Below are positions 1 through 12,392 of a DNA stretch of 64,000 nucleotides, piece after piece; the stretch's first letter is position 1; every line of letters begins with the position of its first letter. Below the pieces are notes generated by a model, which saw nothing but the letters and a program-made list of their open reading frames with translations, had not been told where the DNA came from and did not search any database. The stretch is from Letharia columbiana (taxonomy: Eukaryota; Ascomycota; Lecanoromycetes; Lecanorales; Parmeliaceae): contig NW_023501069.1 of the NCBI RefSeq assembly GCF_014066305.1, positions 160,001-224,000 on the forward strand, read 5' to 3'. Made by a program: the position numbers and the translations under genes.

Positions 1-625
1 AGAAAGAAATAGAGATAATATATTAATTAGTAATATAAATTCTATAATATCTTTTATCGTAGTAAAATTTTTCGAATAATAAAATAGCTATAGATATCGA
101 ATAATTTTAATTCGTTTAAATATATATCGTTTAATATTTCTTCTATAGAGATTTAATTAACTATAATCGTCGTAGTAAATTCTTCTCTTATAATATTATT
201 ATAGTAATATATTATATTAATATAATAAGAATAATAGATTAAGTTATAGTAATATTCTCTACTTACTAAGTAATAATTTGATATAGAATCGTAGAGAGTA
301 TATTTCTAGTATTAAGAGTTTTATTGCCGCTTAATTTCTTTATAATATTCTTTATATTTATCTATTATAGTTTCTTCTCTTACTTCTTAATATAGTAGAG
401 ATAATAAACTAAGTTATAGTAGTATTCTCCGCTTACTAAGTAATAATTTAATATAAAATCGTAGAGAGTATATAACGTAAGATCTTAAAGAGCTAAGTCG
501 TATTCTTAACGATAATAGTCTTATTATCGCTTAATTTCTCCGTAGTATTCTTCATAGTATTCTTCGCATTATTCTCTATATTCGTCTATTATAGATCCTT
601 CTCTTATTTAACTAAGTACGAGAGT
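1..625 (-). repeat. Left arm of large inverted repeat
   Basis: The reverse complement of 1-205 matches 10,086-10,295 almost base for base. The following 215-620 is an inverted, shortened version of the 224-bp repeats at 8,795-9,487. The left arm may extend beyond the start of the window. It looks like a long terminal inverted repeat or a rearranged inverted duplication, later mutated by RIP. Confidence 0.8.
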
Positions 626-904
626 ATCGAAAGTAAATATATTTATATTAATGAAATTAATAGAATTAATAAAGTAATAAAAGAATAATAATTACATAAA
701 TAGGTGGAAGAATTATTATTCGATCTCGAACGCGTTTAATATAACTATTATATTTAAATATTAGTTTAATCTATTAATAGTAAGTTAAACTTTATAATTT
801 TTATATCGTTAGAAAGCGTAAACTAAGCTCTATAATTTACGAAATTATAAAGTAATAGTATTCTTAGAGAGCTCGTTATTTTAGAGTATAAGACTTCTAT
901 ATAT

Positions 905-1050
905 AGATTTTTAATAATTATAAACGCTAATTTATTTATTCGCGATATCTAATTAAAAAGCGTAGATCTAACGAATTAATAATTAACTATATATATAAAT
1001 TTAAGATTTTCTAGTTTAGCTCTATCTTATTCTTTTATATATATTAATAT
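905..1050 (+). repeat. Dispersed ~145-bp direct repeat, copy 1
   Basis: It shares the AATTTATTTATTCGCGATA and AATTAAAAAGCGTAGATCTAA blocks and a TTTAAGATTTTCTAGTTTAGCT tail with copies near 9,941-10,083 and 11,033-11,190, all in the same orientation. These may be solo LTRs or ends of another decayed element. Confidence 0.7.
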
Positions 1051-1623
1051 TTCTTCTATAATTCTATTAATCTATTAATTATAAATATATTTATTCTCGA
1101 TATCTCTCGTCTAAATATTACTAAGTATCTCTTTTACTTATCTTTTAAACCTCTTACTAACGCTCTTAGATTACTTTTTAACGAATTCGCTATTATTAGT
1201 AATCGAGACCGTAAGCGAGCTTAATAGCTATCTACTATTATTTATTACTACTTATAAACGCGTTAAAAGATCTTTAAAAAGAGCTTAAATGAATTTATAG
1301 CTATCGTTTTCTCTTATATACTTCTCTTAAGTTAGCGATACTCGATTAATCGCTTAATTAATACTATCTACTCTATTAGCTTAGTAATTTACTTAGTTAG
1401 ATTATTAGCTAATTACTTAGTTATTTACTTAATTAATTATTTAACTAGCTATTTAATTTAATACTCTATAAGAGAAGAAGAAAGAGAAGAAACTATAATA
1501 GATAAATGCGAAGAATACTATAGAGAAATTAAGCGATAATAAGATTACTATTATTAAGAATATAACTTAGCTCTTTAAGATCTTATATTATATTAGTTAT
1601 TTACTTAGTTAATTATTTAGTAT

Positions 1624-1893
1624 TAGATCTAATACGTTATAGACCTTAACGCTACTTATATTAAGACGCCGATATCATATATTCTATATTAGAGTCTCTT
1701 TTAGAATTTAATTTTAATAATATATCTCGTATACTTAAGAGCTTAACGAATATAGATCTACTTTATATACTTCGAAGTTTTAATATTTCTTAGAAATTAA
1801 TTCTATTATTAAATATACTATTAAACTTTATAATAATACTATATCTTTTATAGTTTATATCCGCTAGCTAATCGCTAATAAACTATATTCTTA
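1624..1893 (+). repeat. 5' LTR of the gypsy element
   Basis: This is a near copy, by eye, of 8,491-8,762 in the same orientation. Shared stretches include AATACGTTATAGACC near the start and TATCCGCTAGCTAATCG near the end. Most differences are C/T or G/A, consistent with RIP acting separately on the two copies. Confidence 0.7.
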
Positions 1894-2889
1894 TAATTCT
1901 AATCTCTCTATCTTTTAAAGAAAAAGATTTATTATTATTATAATATCGGATTTATCTTTAAATCGTATAATAAAAAATAAAGATAATATTAAGAGTCGCT
2001 ATAGCGCTAATAATAAATTCGAGAATTTCTTATTAGTAAAAGATCTTACTATAAAAAAACGTTTTATAATCGCTAGAGTTAAAAATTATTATCTAAAATA
2101 AGAATAAGAATTAATTATATTAAAGGCTTATAATTATAAGCTTTATAATATTAGCTTATTATCTATAACTAGCGAAAATCTATTTATATTAATTATTATC
2201 GCGTCTCTAGCGAATATATTAATTAAGACGAAAATACTTCGTTTTAAAAGAATATATTCTTATAAGAATATTAGTAAGAGAGAGTATCTACGCTAATTCC
2301 GCGAAATTAAAATTAAGTTTCTTATAAATTCTAAATATTTTATTATTAATTAATTAAGAATTATTTATTATATATAATTCTTAGAAGATAATCTTAATAT
2401 TTAATAATATAGATATTATTAAATCTATAATCTAGAGAATATAACTTTTAAATTCTTTAAGTAGTTTTTATTTAATTTAATAGCGAATTTAATAAATCGT
2501 TATCTCCTCGTCTACGAAAAGTAAAAGAAGATTAAATAACGCTTTAATTAGAAGATATCTATTTTTAAAATCTATCTAAAGAAGCTAGAAATTTATATAA
2601 TCTTATTTTTTAAGAAATATTAAATTAATTTCTTTTTAGCTAAATTTAAATTAGAGCTTAAGAATAAGATTCTAAATATTAATAGTATATCGAAATAATA
2701 ACAAAAAAAATTCTTATCTAGACTATTATATAGAAAAAGATTTTAAAATATATATACTTTAATAATAATTTTTATTTAAAGTCTTTAAGAGAGTTCGCTA
2801 AGAATAAGTTTTTAAAGAATTAAATTTCGAAGTCTAAATTAATTTTAAATAATAACGCTTATATAGCGCGTATCTAAGATAATAATATA

Positions 2890-5800
2890 AAGTGTAAAAT
2901 TAAATCCTTTAACTCTAATTATAAAAAGAATAATTATTTTTATTATAATAAATAAAGTTATTAAATATCTAAGTATTTAAATCTTAATAAATTATTTATA
3001 ATCTATATCGACGTAGTATTAATAAAAAAAGATCTAGTCTTATAATCGTCTTAGAAGCGAGATAAAAATAACGATTAATAGAGATAATTTCTTCTATTTT
3101 TATAAAGGGATAGATAAAGCTTTAGAGTAAATAAAAATAACTCATTACTCTACTTAATACTAAAGCGTATATTAATTTAATTTTATAAAAGTTCGTAGTT
3201 TAATAAAATTTAAAATCTTATAATATTATTTTATTATAATTAAAAGCGTTAAGTAATTAAAGTATATATTATTATAGCGCGTATTAGCTAGACTACTAAT
3301 TAGTAGATAATTAAGATTAAAATAAAAAATATAATATACTCTTCTATATTATTAACTAAAAAAGTTTTAATATTATATTAAATATATTTAAGTTAAATTA
3401 ATTATAAATATTATTAAATCTAGCGATAAAGTAATAGTAATTTAAAATTAACGCTAATAAATTATAAATTAAAAAATTAATTAAATTTATTTAAACTATT
3501 AAATAGAAGTTAAATATATTTATAATCGTATATATCGCGATAGTATAAAGCGAATTAAAAAACGAGCGTAGTCTAAAGCTTTCTTAGAAGTTATTAGAGT
3601 TTAATAATATTTTTTCTAATAAAAAAATAGAGATCTTATCTACGCTTAAGTAAGAAAATTATACTATTAAAATTAAGAGCGATAAAAAATCGCTATATAA
3701 TTTCTTATATAATCTATCTTAAATAAAGTTAGCGAAGCTATAGCGCTATCTAAAGAATTTTCTTTAAAAAAATTAAATTTATTATTTAACTTCCTTAGCC
3801 GAAGCATTAATTCTTTTCATTTCTAAAAAGAATAAAGAACTTTATCTTTACGTTAATTATCGAAGTCTAAATATAATAACTATTAAAAATTAATACTCGC
3901 TACTCTTAATTATTAAGACTTTAATTACTAAGACTCTAAATCGCTTATATAAGTCTAAAGTCTTTACGAAGCTAAATCTTAAAAATATCTATTATCGAAT
4001 TTAGATTAAAGAAGATAATAAGTAGAAAATAGCGTTCCGTAGTCGCTATAACTACTTCGAATATTTAATTATATCTTTTAAACTCGCTAATATATTAATA
4101 ACTTTTTAAATATATATTAATAGAGCTTTTATAAGTCTAATAAATATAATATATATAATATATTTAAATAATATTCTAATTTATAATACTAATTTAGCGA
4201 AGTATTAATAGTATATTAAATAAATACTTAAGCGTTTACGCTAATTTCAACTATACGCTAATTTAAAGAAGTATTAATTCTATATTAAACGGGTTAAGTT
4301 TCTAGAGTTTATTATATTTATCGAAGATATTATAATAAATTAGAAATATATCGCTATTATTAAAAAGTAGCTAAAATTAAAAAGTTATCAAGATATATAA
4401 GTCTTTTTAGACTTTATTAATTTCTATTAGCGATTTATCTATAACTATTTTAATATAATAACGCTATTTACTAACTTACTTAAAGAAAATAAAAATAATA
4501 AAAAATCTAAATTACTAAAGTGAATAGATAACGCGGAGCTAGCGTTTTAATAGCTTTAAAGTACTTTTATAACTATATTATTTCTACGCTACTATAATTT
4601 AAATTTAAAACTATATCTTAAAATCGACGCTTTTAACTTCGATATAAAGATTATACTTTTATAATTAAATAAAAATAGCTATTAGCGACTAATAATATTC
4701 TAATTTAAAAAAATAATTTCTATAAAGTAAAACTATAAGACCTATAATTAAGAGTTACTCGTTATTATAGCGTCTATAAAATAATAACATTACTATCTAG
4801 AAGATAATACATTTTATATTAAAGTTCTAACGAATTATAATAATTTTAAAGACTTTATAAAGTAGAAAAAATTAAACTCTAGATAAGCTTATTAAGCGTT
4901 AAAGTTAACTATTTATAACTTTAAGATTTTTTATCGAGTAGATAAATTAAATTCTATTAACTCACTATCGCGACGTCTTAATTACGAGAGAACTTTATCG
5001 TTAAATATTAAACTACTATCGATATTATAAAATAAACTTATATTTTAAACTAGCGACGAATAATTATAAAGAAATAAAAAAATTATAGCGGTAATAGCGC
5101 TTATATTTCGTATTATTAACGTTTAGATAATTATTTCTAAAAGAGAGTCTAAGATTATATAAGAGATTACTTATAACGTATTTTAAAGACTAATAAAAAT
5201 ATTAATTCGAGATTTATAAGCTTATAATAATTAAGTAAACTCTTTTCGAATTAATATTAATAAGTTTATAATTAAGCGTTATATATATAATTAAATATAG
5301 ATCTTAAACTTCGAGAAACTATTAAGATATAATAATCGCCTTTATATCTCTAGAAATAAGATCTTAAGAGAAAAGCTTATTAGTAAATATTATAATAATT
5401 CATTATTAAAATACTTTAACGCTACGAAGATATATAAGCTACTTATTTATAAATATTATTAAAATAAAAGTCTAAAGTAAGTTATTAACTATATTAAGAT
5501 ATATAATATTTATTAATAAATTAAAGCTTCGCGATATCGTCTATATAGCAAATTAAGCTTACTTCTTATCGCTATTAAATTATAAAAGAAAATTTCTATA
5601 AATTTTATTATAGACTTATTAGCGAGTAAGTATAAGAGTATTATCTACGATACTATTCTAGTTATAATAAATTAATTTATAAAAATAATAAGATATATTT
5701 CTATATTTATTATAATCGATATCGCTTAGCTAGCGAAAATATTTTATTTCGAAATAGTATATTATTATAATATATTAAATAATATTATTAGTAATAGAGA

Positions 5801-6620
5801 CTCTATATTTATTAATAATTTCTAATTCGCTATTTACTTTTATTTTAAAATTAAACGATATTTAAGTATTGTTTTTTACTTATAAATCGATAGATAGACT
5901 AAGCGATAAAATTAGATATTAAAATACTTTTTACGCGTATTTACTAATAATAAATAAAATATTTAAATAAAATAATTATTAATAATAGAGTTCGCTTATA
6001 TAAATAATTAATATTTCTTTATTAAAATAATATTATTCTTTCTAATATATAAATATTATTCTAAAATCTATTAGAAGATCGAGAATAACTTTATCGAGAG
6101 AAAGATATTCGCTATAAATAATAGAATAAAAAAATTATAAGTATTAAGAAATAAGATAGTAAAGCGTTTTTATAGCGCGATTACGGCTTAATTTAAGTAT
6201 TATAATAAAATATATTAATTTTAAAGCTATAAGATAGACGATTTAATAATATTAATAATTAAGAATCTAAAGTAAAAACGCTTAAATAAGAAGTTATCTT
6301 ATAAATTTATAAAATTATTTTAAATTATAAATAAGATAGAGGCGTAGATATATTATCTACTTCTATTCTTAATATATAAAATTTATAATATTTTTTATAT
6401 ATCGTTATTTAAGTTTTATTATTTTCGCGATTATAATAACATAATAAAAGCCTTTATATAGATTCTCGATCTTATTAATAATAATAAGCTTTAAAAGATT
6501 AAAGAAATTATTAATAAGATTAAGTATAAGAAAGATATTTAATATAAAATTAAATAGATTAATTAGAGTAAAGAGTATAATTAATAACTATTAGATAATA
6601 AATTTATTAATATTAATAAA
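2890..6620 (+). pseudogene. Gag-pol relic: zinc knuckle, RT, integrase, chromodomain
   Basis: Reading through stops on the plus strand, the core motifs survive as RIP-altered ghosts. Near 2,935-2,985 is a zinc-knuckle pattern with its cysteines turned to tyrosine. At about 3,790-4,330 is reverse transcriptase, including the active-site box at 4,161-4,187 where Y-L-D-D reads as Y-L-N-N. Integrase core blocks lie near 5,580-5,970, and a chromodomain-like stretch near 6,490-6,610. Domain order (RT before integrase) places it in Ty3/gypsy rather than copia. It is non-coding now. Confidence 0.75.
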
Positions 6621-8490
6621 CTAATTTAAGTCTATAAGTAAATAAGTAATAAGCGAAAATATTAAGTAATAAATAATAAGTCTCTTATTATTAAAGAGTT
6701 TAATTAACTATATAAATTAATAGCGAATAAATAAAAATAATAAAATAAGATATAATTATTAATTAGATTAGATATATTTCTAGATAATACTTATACTATA
6801 CGCGTACTCCTCTATACTTACTACTATTAAGATATAAATTAATAAAATAATTATATTATTTAGCTATCTATTAAACTCTATTATAAAAAAAGTTTATTAT
6901 ATTAAAGTATATGCTATTAATATAAGTATATTTTTATCTAAAATAACTATTAAAGAACTATCTAGAAACTCTATATTAGCGCTATTACTAAAAAAAAGTC
7001 GCTATTTAAATATTCTCTATTATCTTAATATTAAATCTTAAGTCAAATTTATTAATCTAGTTTTTTAATAAGAAGATAATTAAAGTATAATCTTCGTATT
7101 AATACTTATTAATATTTATTATATATCGATAAAGGCTCTTAAGCTTCTTCTTTAATAACTTATTTATTTCTTTTAATTCTTTTATACGCTTATATATCGC
7201 TATAAGCTAGTCTTAAAGATCTATAATTATAATAGAGATAATCGAAGCTATTACTATTATATATTTCTATAATTTATACTATTAAGTAATCTTTTTATTA
7301 AGCTTAATCTATTAATAAGATAACTTTTAAAATTATTTAACACGGCGATAGCGTTATATTAATTTTCTTATTTATATTTAAAGATATAGAAAGATTTTAA
7401 TATAGCGATTAATATCGCATCTTTCGATCTTATAATTATCGTAAAGAGAAGATTTATCTTAAATATATAAATCGTTATCTTAATAAAAGTAAGTTTTATA
7501 TAATAAATTAAATATTAGAATTTATTAATAGATATATATATAAAGCGATAATAGTAGAAATAGTTAAGGGTTAATAATCGCGCCTATAAAATAACTATAT
7601 ACTTACTATTAAAGTTATTATTATTATTAAAAAAGAGTATTATAAAATTATTAATTTACGTATTAATATAATTAATAATAATAAGATATTTATAATAAAG
7701 AGAAGTAGACTATTAATATAATAAGATATATTATATTTATATTAATATTAATATTAATATTATAACACTAGAGTAAATACTTATAAGAGAGACGTTAGAA
7801 GTTATAAAGAATAAAAATAAATAATTCGAAAGAAGTTTTTATATTCTCTATTATAGCGCTATTACTAGTAAGTAATACTTAATAACGTAAATAATAACGA
7901 CGTAGTAATATTTCGCTACTATTTATAGAGTTATATCGCCTAGCTACTATTATTATTTCTACTATTATTATTAATTAATAATCGAGAATATTATCGCGAA
8001 CGCGTCGCTCTATTAATTACTTTCTTTAAATTTCTATAATAAAGATTATTACTACGTTACTTCGCTATAAACATAATATATTATAAAAATAACGTTATCT
8101 ATAGAGAAACTCTTCTCTCTTCTTTTATCTATTAAATTTTTAAGATTTTATTATAAATTTTTAAATCTAATATTATTCGCTATAAAGGCTATTAACTAGC
8201 GCTATAAAAATATTAATATTAAGTGTATTAACTTATTATAAATTATTATTAATTAATATTATAAAAGCGATATTATTCTCGAAGATAATATTAATATTAT
8301 TATATAATATATTAATTACGCGCCTACGACGCGTAAGAGTTAATTTTATTATATTATTAAAACGATATTATAATCTTAACAAATCGACTCTTTTCTCTTA
8401 TTTCTCTATTAGAATTTAAAAGTTTTTTAATAAATATTCTATTTTTACTTAGACGTCTAGAGATTAAAGTCTAAAAGAAAAAATAATTAT

Positions 8491-8762
8491 TAGATTTAAT
8501 ACGTTATAGACCTTAGCGCTACTTACGCTAAGATACTAATATTATATATTCTATATTAGAATTCCTTTTAGAGTCTAATTTTAATAACGTATTCTATATA
8601 CTTAGAGACTTAACGAATATAGATCTACTTCGTATATCTTAAAATTTTAATATTTCTTAAAGATTAATTCTATTATTAAATATACTATTAAACTTCATAA
8701 CGATACTACGTCTTTTATAGCCTATATCCGCTAGCTAATCGTTAGTGAACTACGCTCTCACA
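8491..8762 (+). repeat. 3' LTR of the gypsy element
   Basis: Direct-repeat partner of 1,624-1,893. It is preceded by a purine-rich stretch (AAAAGAAAAAATAA-like, near 8,474) that fits a polypurine tract. Downstream it joins sequence related to that just upstream of the 5' copy, so the element sits in pre-existing repetitive DNA. Confidence 0.7.
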
Positions 8763-8794
8763 TTTAGCTAGTTACTTAATTTAATATTTTATAA

Positions 8795-9487
8795 GAGAAG
8801 AAGTAAAAGAAGAAACTATAATAGATAAATGCGGAGAATACTACGAAGAATACTATAAAGAATATTACGAAGAAATTAAGCGATAATAAAATTTCTAATA
8901 CTAAGAATATAGCTTAGCTCTCTAAGATTTTACATTATATACTCTTTACGATTCTATATTAAATTATTACTTAGTAAGCGAAGAATATTACTATAACTTA
9001 ATCTATTATTTCTATTATATTAAGAAGTAAGAGAAGAAACTATAATAGATAAATATAAAGAATACTACGAAAAATACTATAGAGAATATTACGAAGAAAC
9101 TAAGCGATAATAAAACTTTTAATATTAAGAATATAGCTTAACTCTTTAAGATCTTATATTATATACTCTCTACGATTTCATATTAAATTATTACTTAGTA
9201 AGCGAAGAATATTACTATAACTTAATCTATTATCTCTATTATATTAAGAAGTAAAAGAAGAAATTATAATAGATAAATATAAAGAATATTACGAAGAATA
9301 CTATAGAGAATACTACGAAGAAATTAAGCGATAATAAAACTATTATCATTAAGAATACGACTTAGCTCTTTAAGATTTCACATTATATACTCTCTACGAT
9401 TTTATATTAAATTATTATTTAGTAAGCGAAGAATACTATTATAACTTAGTTTATTATCTCTATTATATTAATATAGTATATTACTAT
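8795..9487 (+). repeat. 224-bp tandem repeat array (about three copies)
   Basis: The block beginning ACTCTNTACGATTNNATATTAAA recurs at 8,941, 9,165 and 9,389, an exact spacing of 224 bp, with the flanking GAAGAATACTA and AAGCGATAATAAAA blocks repeated in register. Further partial copies occur at about 1,465-1,600 (plus) and, inverted and shortened, at about 215-620. No coding potential is visible. Confidence 0.85.
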
Positions 9488-10085
9488 AAGTAAAGATCTA
9501 TAAATTAAATTTTTAAATTTTTTTTAATTAGAGCTATCGAGTAAATTTAATAAGCGAACTTTTAATAGATAATATTTAAATTCGTTATCTTTAAATATTT
9601 ATAGAATTAAATTTAATAATTCTTTTTTTATTTAAAAGCCTATAGTTCGTTCTATAATTTTAAAAAAAAATCTAAAATTAAATAATATATACCTATTTTT
9701 TAATAAGAGCTATTCGGCTGTCCGCGATCTTTGATAAGCGAACTTTAATAAGCGATATTTGAATTTCTTACGCTTTAATAATTTTTAGACTAAATTTTAG
9801 AATTCTTAAAAATTCAGAGAGTATAAATAGCGCTTTAAAATTTGAAAAAAAAAATTAAAATTTTAATATAAAAATGAAAAAGTTATTCTATATATTAATA
9901 ATATATATCTATTTTTTTAATAAGAAAGACGCGAGAGGGCGAGATTTTAATAATTACGAACGTTAATTTATTTATTCGCGATATCTAATTAAAAAGCGTA
10001 GATCTAATAAATTAATAATTAACTATATATATAAATTCAAGATTTTCTAGTTTAGCTCTATCTTATTCTTTTATATATACTAATA
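9488..10085 (+). mobile_element. Insertion in the right arm with two diverged ~200-bp repeats
   Basis: This segment is absent from the left inverted-repeat arm. It contains two related blocks, about 9,520-9,705 and 9,706-9,935, both with AGAGCTAT...TAAGCGAACTTT and ending near TTTTTTAATAAG. The second keeps bases that RIP normally removes (GGCTGTCCGCGATC, TTTGATAAGCG), so it is less mutated than its surroundings. Its end (9,941-10,083) is one copy of a direct repeat also found at about 905-1,050 and 11,033-11,190. Confidence 0.45.
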
Positions 10086-11032
10086 ATAACGTTATAAGAG
10101 AAGAGTTTACTACGACGATTATAGTTAATTAAATCTCTATAGAAGAAATATTAAACGATATATACTTAAATGAATTAAAATCGTTTAATGTCTATAGCTA
10201 TTTTATTATTCGAAAATTTTTACTACGATAGAAGATATTATAGAACTTATATTACTAATTAATACGTTATCTTTATTTCTTTTTAATATTTTAATACTTC
10301 TTATTATAGAATTAATTCTTTATACTTAATATATCTTTCTAATTAGACCTTAGCGCGCCTCTCTTCATATATATATACTTATATATTATATAGATTAAAT
10401 TAATTTTATAATAATAAAAGTAGATTAAAAACGTATAGTAAGCGATTAGAGTTTAATTTAACTTAGAACTAGAGCTAAAATTCGATTTAACTTAGAAATA
10501 TTTAACTTTATAAATTTAATTTATAGGCCTTTACTTATTAAATATAACGCTTTAATAATTATTATTTTCGTTAATAATATTATTAGAATTTCTATTAATA
10601 TTAGAATTAATATTTTAATCGCTTAATTACGTAGTAAGCGTATTTTAATAAAAGTTATTTATTAGATTAAAAACGTCGCTAGTTAATTATAATAGAACGT
10701 TTTTACTTTATAAATTAATAGAATTAATTTATAAGTTATTTACTATAGCTAAATTAAATAACTTTATATAAATAAAGTTATTAAAACTATAAGATAATAA
10801 AAACTTTTTAAATAAAACTATATAATAGCTATATAATTATAAAATCTAGATATATAATTAATAGAATAAATAGATTAATAACTAAATAAACTAATAATTA
10901 AAAAAAAAAAAAAAACTTATAAGTATTTAAGACTTTATTAAATATATTAAATACTTATTTTAGCTATATAGCTTATAATCTAATAAATAACGTAAGCGAG
11001 TCTATTAATTTACTTCGAGTACTTTTACTCTT

Positions 11033-11190
11033 ATAATTTTAATAATTATAAACGCTAATTTATTTACTCGCGATAACTTAGTTAATTTAATTAAAAAGCG
11101 TAAATCTAATAAATTTATAATTAGCTATATATATAAATTTAAGATTTTTAAGCTTAACTCTATCTTATTTTATTATATATATTAATAAGA
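11033..11190 (+). repeat. Dispersed ~145-bp direct repeat, copy 3
   Basis: This is the third copy of the repeat at 905-1,050 and 9,941-10,083, with a small internal insertion (ACTTAGTTAATTT) after CGCGATA. It lies outside the large inverted repeat, so the family was dispersed independently of it. Confidence 0.65.
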
Positions 11191-11785
11191 AAATAAGCTT
11201 TTTAATTATTAACTTTATAACTATAAATTAAATTAAAATAATTTTAGCGATATTAGAATCGTAAGAATTTTTAATAGAAATCTTATATACGAAATACTTA
11301 TTTTTAAGTTACTATTTAGCTCGTCTAGCTTAAAATCCGAAGCTTTTAACTATAAGTTCGCGACTCTATAAAATTACTCGTTTTTATATAGATTTTTAAT
11401 ATTTAATAGCGTTGAAATTATAGTAATTAGAGCTTATAGCTCGATAGAGATAAAAAAAGTTCGATAGAAGTAAGTAGATACTAAGTATATATATCTTATT
11501 TAAGATAAAAGAGATATACTTAATATATACTAGTATCTTATCGAAGATAAAGAAAATTTAATTTAATTTAGCGACGTTAACTTATACGAGATAACTTATC
11601 TATAAATTTAAAAATTTCTCTTTTATCTATTATAAAATTTTACTCTTATTTATATTTAATATACGCTATAATATCTAATATATTTATCTAATAAGTTCTT
11701 CTCTTCGCGCTATAGTCTTATTACGATTTAGAAAAGTATTATTTTAAATATATATCTATTTTAATAATATTAATTATATAAAATA

Positions 11786-12392
11786 CGGAGATTGGGCATA
11801 TATATAATATATACCTATATTCCCCTCTAAAGTGCCAACATTATTTTAGACCCGACCCGAGTTCATTCGGAGTGAAACGGATACGTTTAGCATATGCTAT
11901 GAGTTCATCCGAGGTGAAGCGAGCATATGCCGAAGCTTCACCCCTGCCGAACTTTTTTCACTCCTACCGAGCTGTAACCCGCAGCAGTAAGACGCATAAT
12001 TTACAGCCAGAAACCTATACAATCCTGGTGATCTGACCCATAGGCGTAAAATTGACAATTTGAATCAATCATGTTGCGCGACAGGTCTCAACGCCAAGAA
12101 ATCTGAAGGATTCTAAACGGGCCCGCGAAGCATGTCTTGCCCTACCCGCATAGAGCCCCAAACCTTGCCTCATGTAAAATATTCGTTGAGACTCCGAATA
12201 TATGAGAGCTGAGGGCAACGTGCGAATTAGTGGAATCAAATACGCTAGGTCCGCAGGATGGTTGGAAAGAGGTCTGGAAAGGCACTCCTTCGGGAGGAAG
12301 GCAAGTGTCACCCTCACAATCTTGTACACCTAGACTTTGCATGAGAGCTGACGTTACGCTTCCTGGTAGGCCTTGAGAGGACTGACAACAAT
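11786..12392. other. Boundary and ARP8 upstream region
   Basis: Normal base composition resumes here. A short direct repeat is visible: GAGTTCATTCGGAGTGAAACGG at about 11,860 and GAGTTCATCCGAGGTGAAGCGA at about 11,901, each followed by GCATATG. No gene is evident; small ORFs on the minus strand are unsupported. Confidence 0.5.

Larger units (their letters stand above)
1624..8762 (+). mobile_element. Degenerate Ty3/gypsy LTR retrotransposon
   Basis: Two direct repeats of about 270 bp bound a 7.1 kb unit. Between them, read on the plus strand and with many stops, are relics of a zinc knuckle, a reverse transcriptase, an integrase and a chromodomain in the order typical of Ty3/gypsy chromoviruses. 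A purine-rich tract lies just before the 3' repeat, as expected for second-strand priming. RIP has destroyed every frame, so the copy cannot be autonomous. The exact ends are estimates because TG...CA termini are themselves RIP targets. Confidence 0.8.
8795..10295 (+). repeat. Right arm of large inverted repeat, with 0.6 kb insertion
   Basis: This pairs with 1-625. The match runs through the 224-bp repeats to about 9,487, is broken by roughly 600 bp of unrelated sequence, and resumes at about 10,086, ending near 10,295. The interruption is best explained by an insertion into this arm only. Confidence 0.7.
1..11785. repeat. AT-rich, RIP-mutated repeat block
   Basis: This stretch is extremely A+T rich, carries no open reading frame of useful length, and is almost devoid of CA and TG dinucleotides, while CG, CT and TA remain common. 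That pattern is the expected end point of C-to-T mutation at CpA on both strands, the known signature of repeat-induced point mutation in Pezizomycotina. It contains one recognisable LTR retrotransposon, tandem and inverted repeats and several scattered direct repeats. The change to gene-like composition near 11,785 is abrupt. It could be part of a longer AT-rich isochore, a subtelomere or a pericentromere; the window does not decide which. Confidence 0.93.

Noticed and set aside
1..11785. AT-rich block as a centromere
   Set aside because: Composition alone would fit, but the contents are ordinary RIP-mutated transposons and the block's full extent is not visible.
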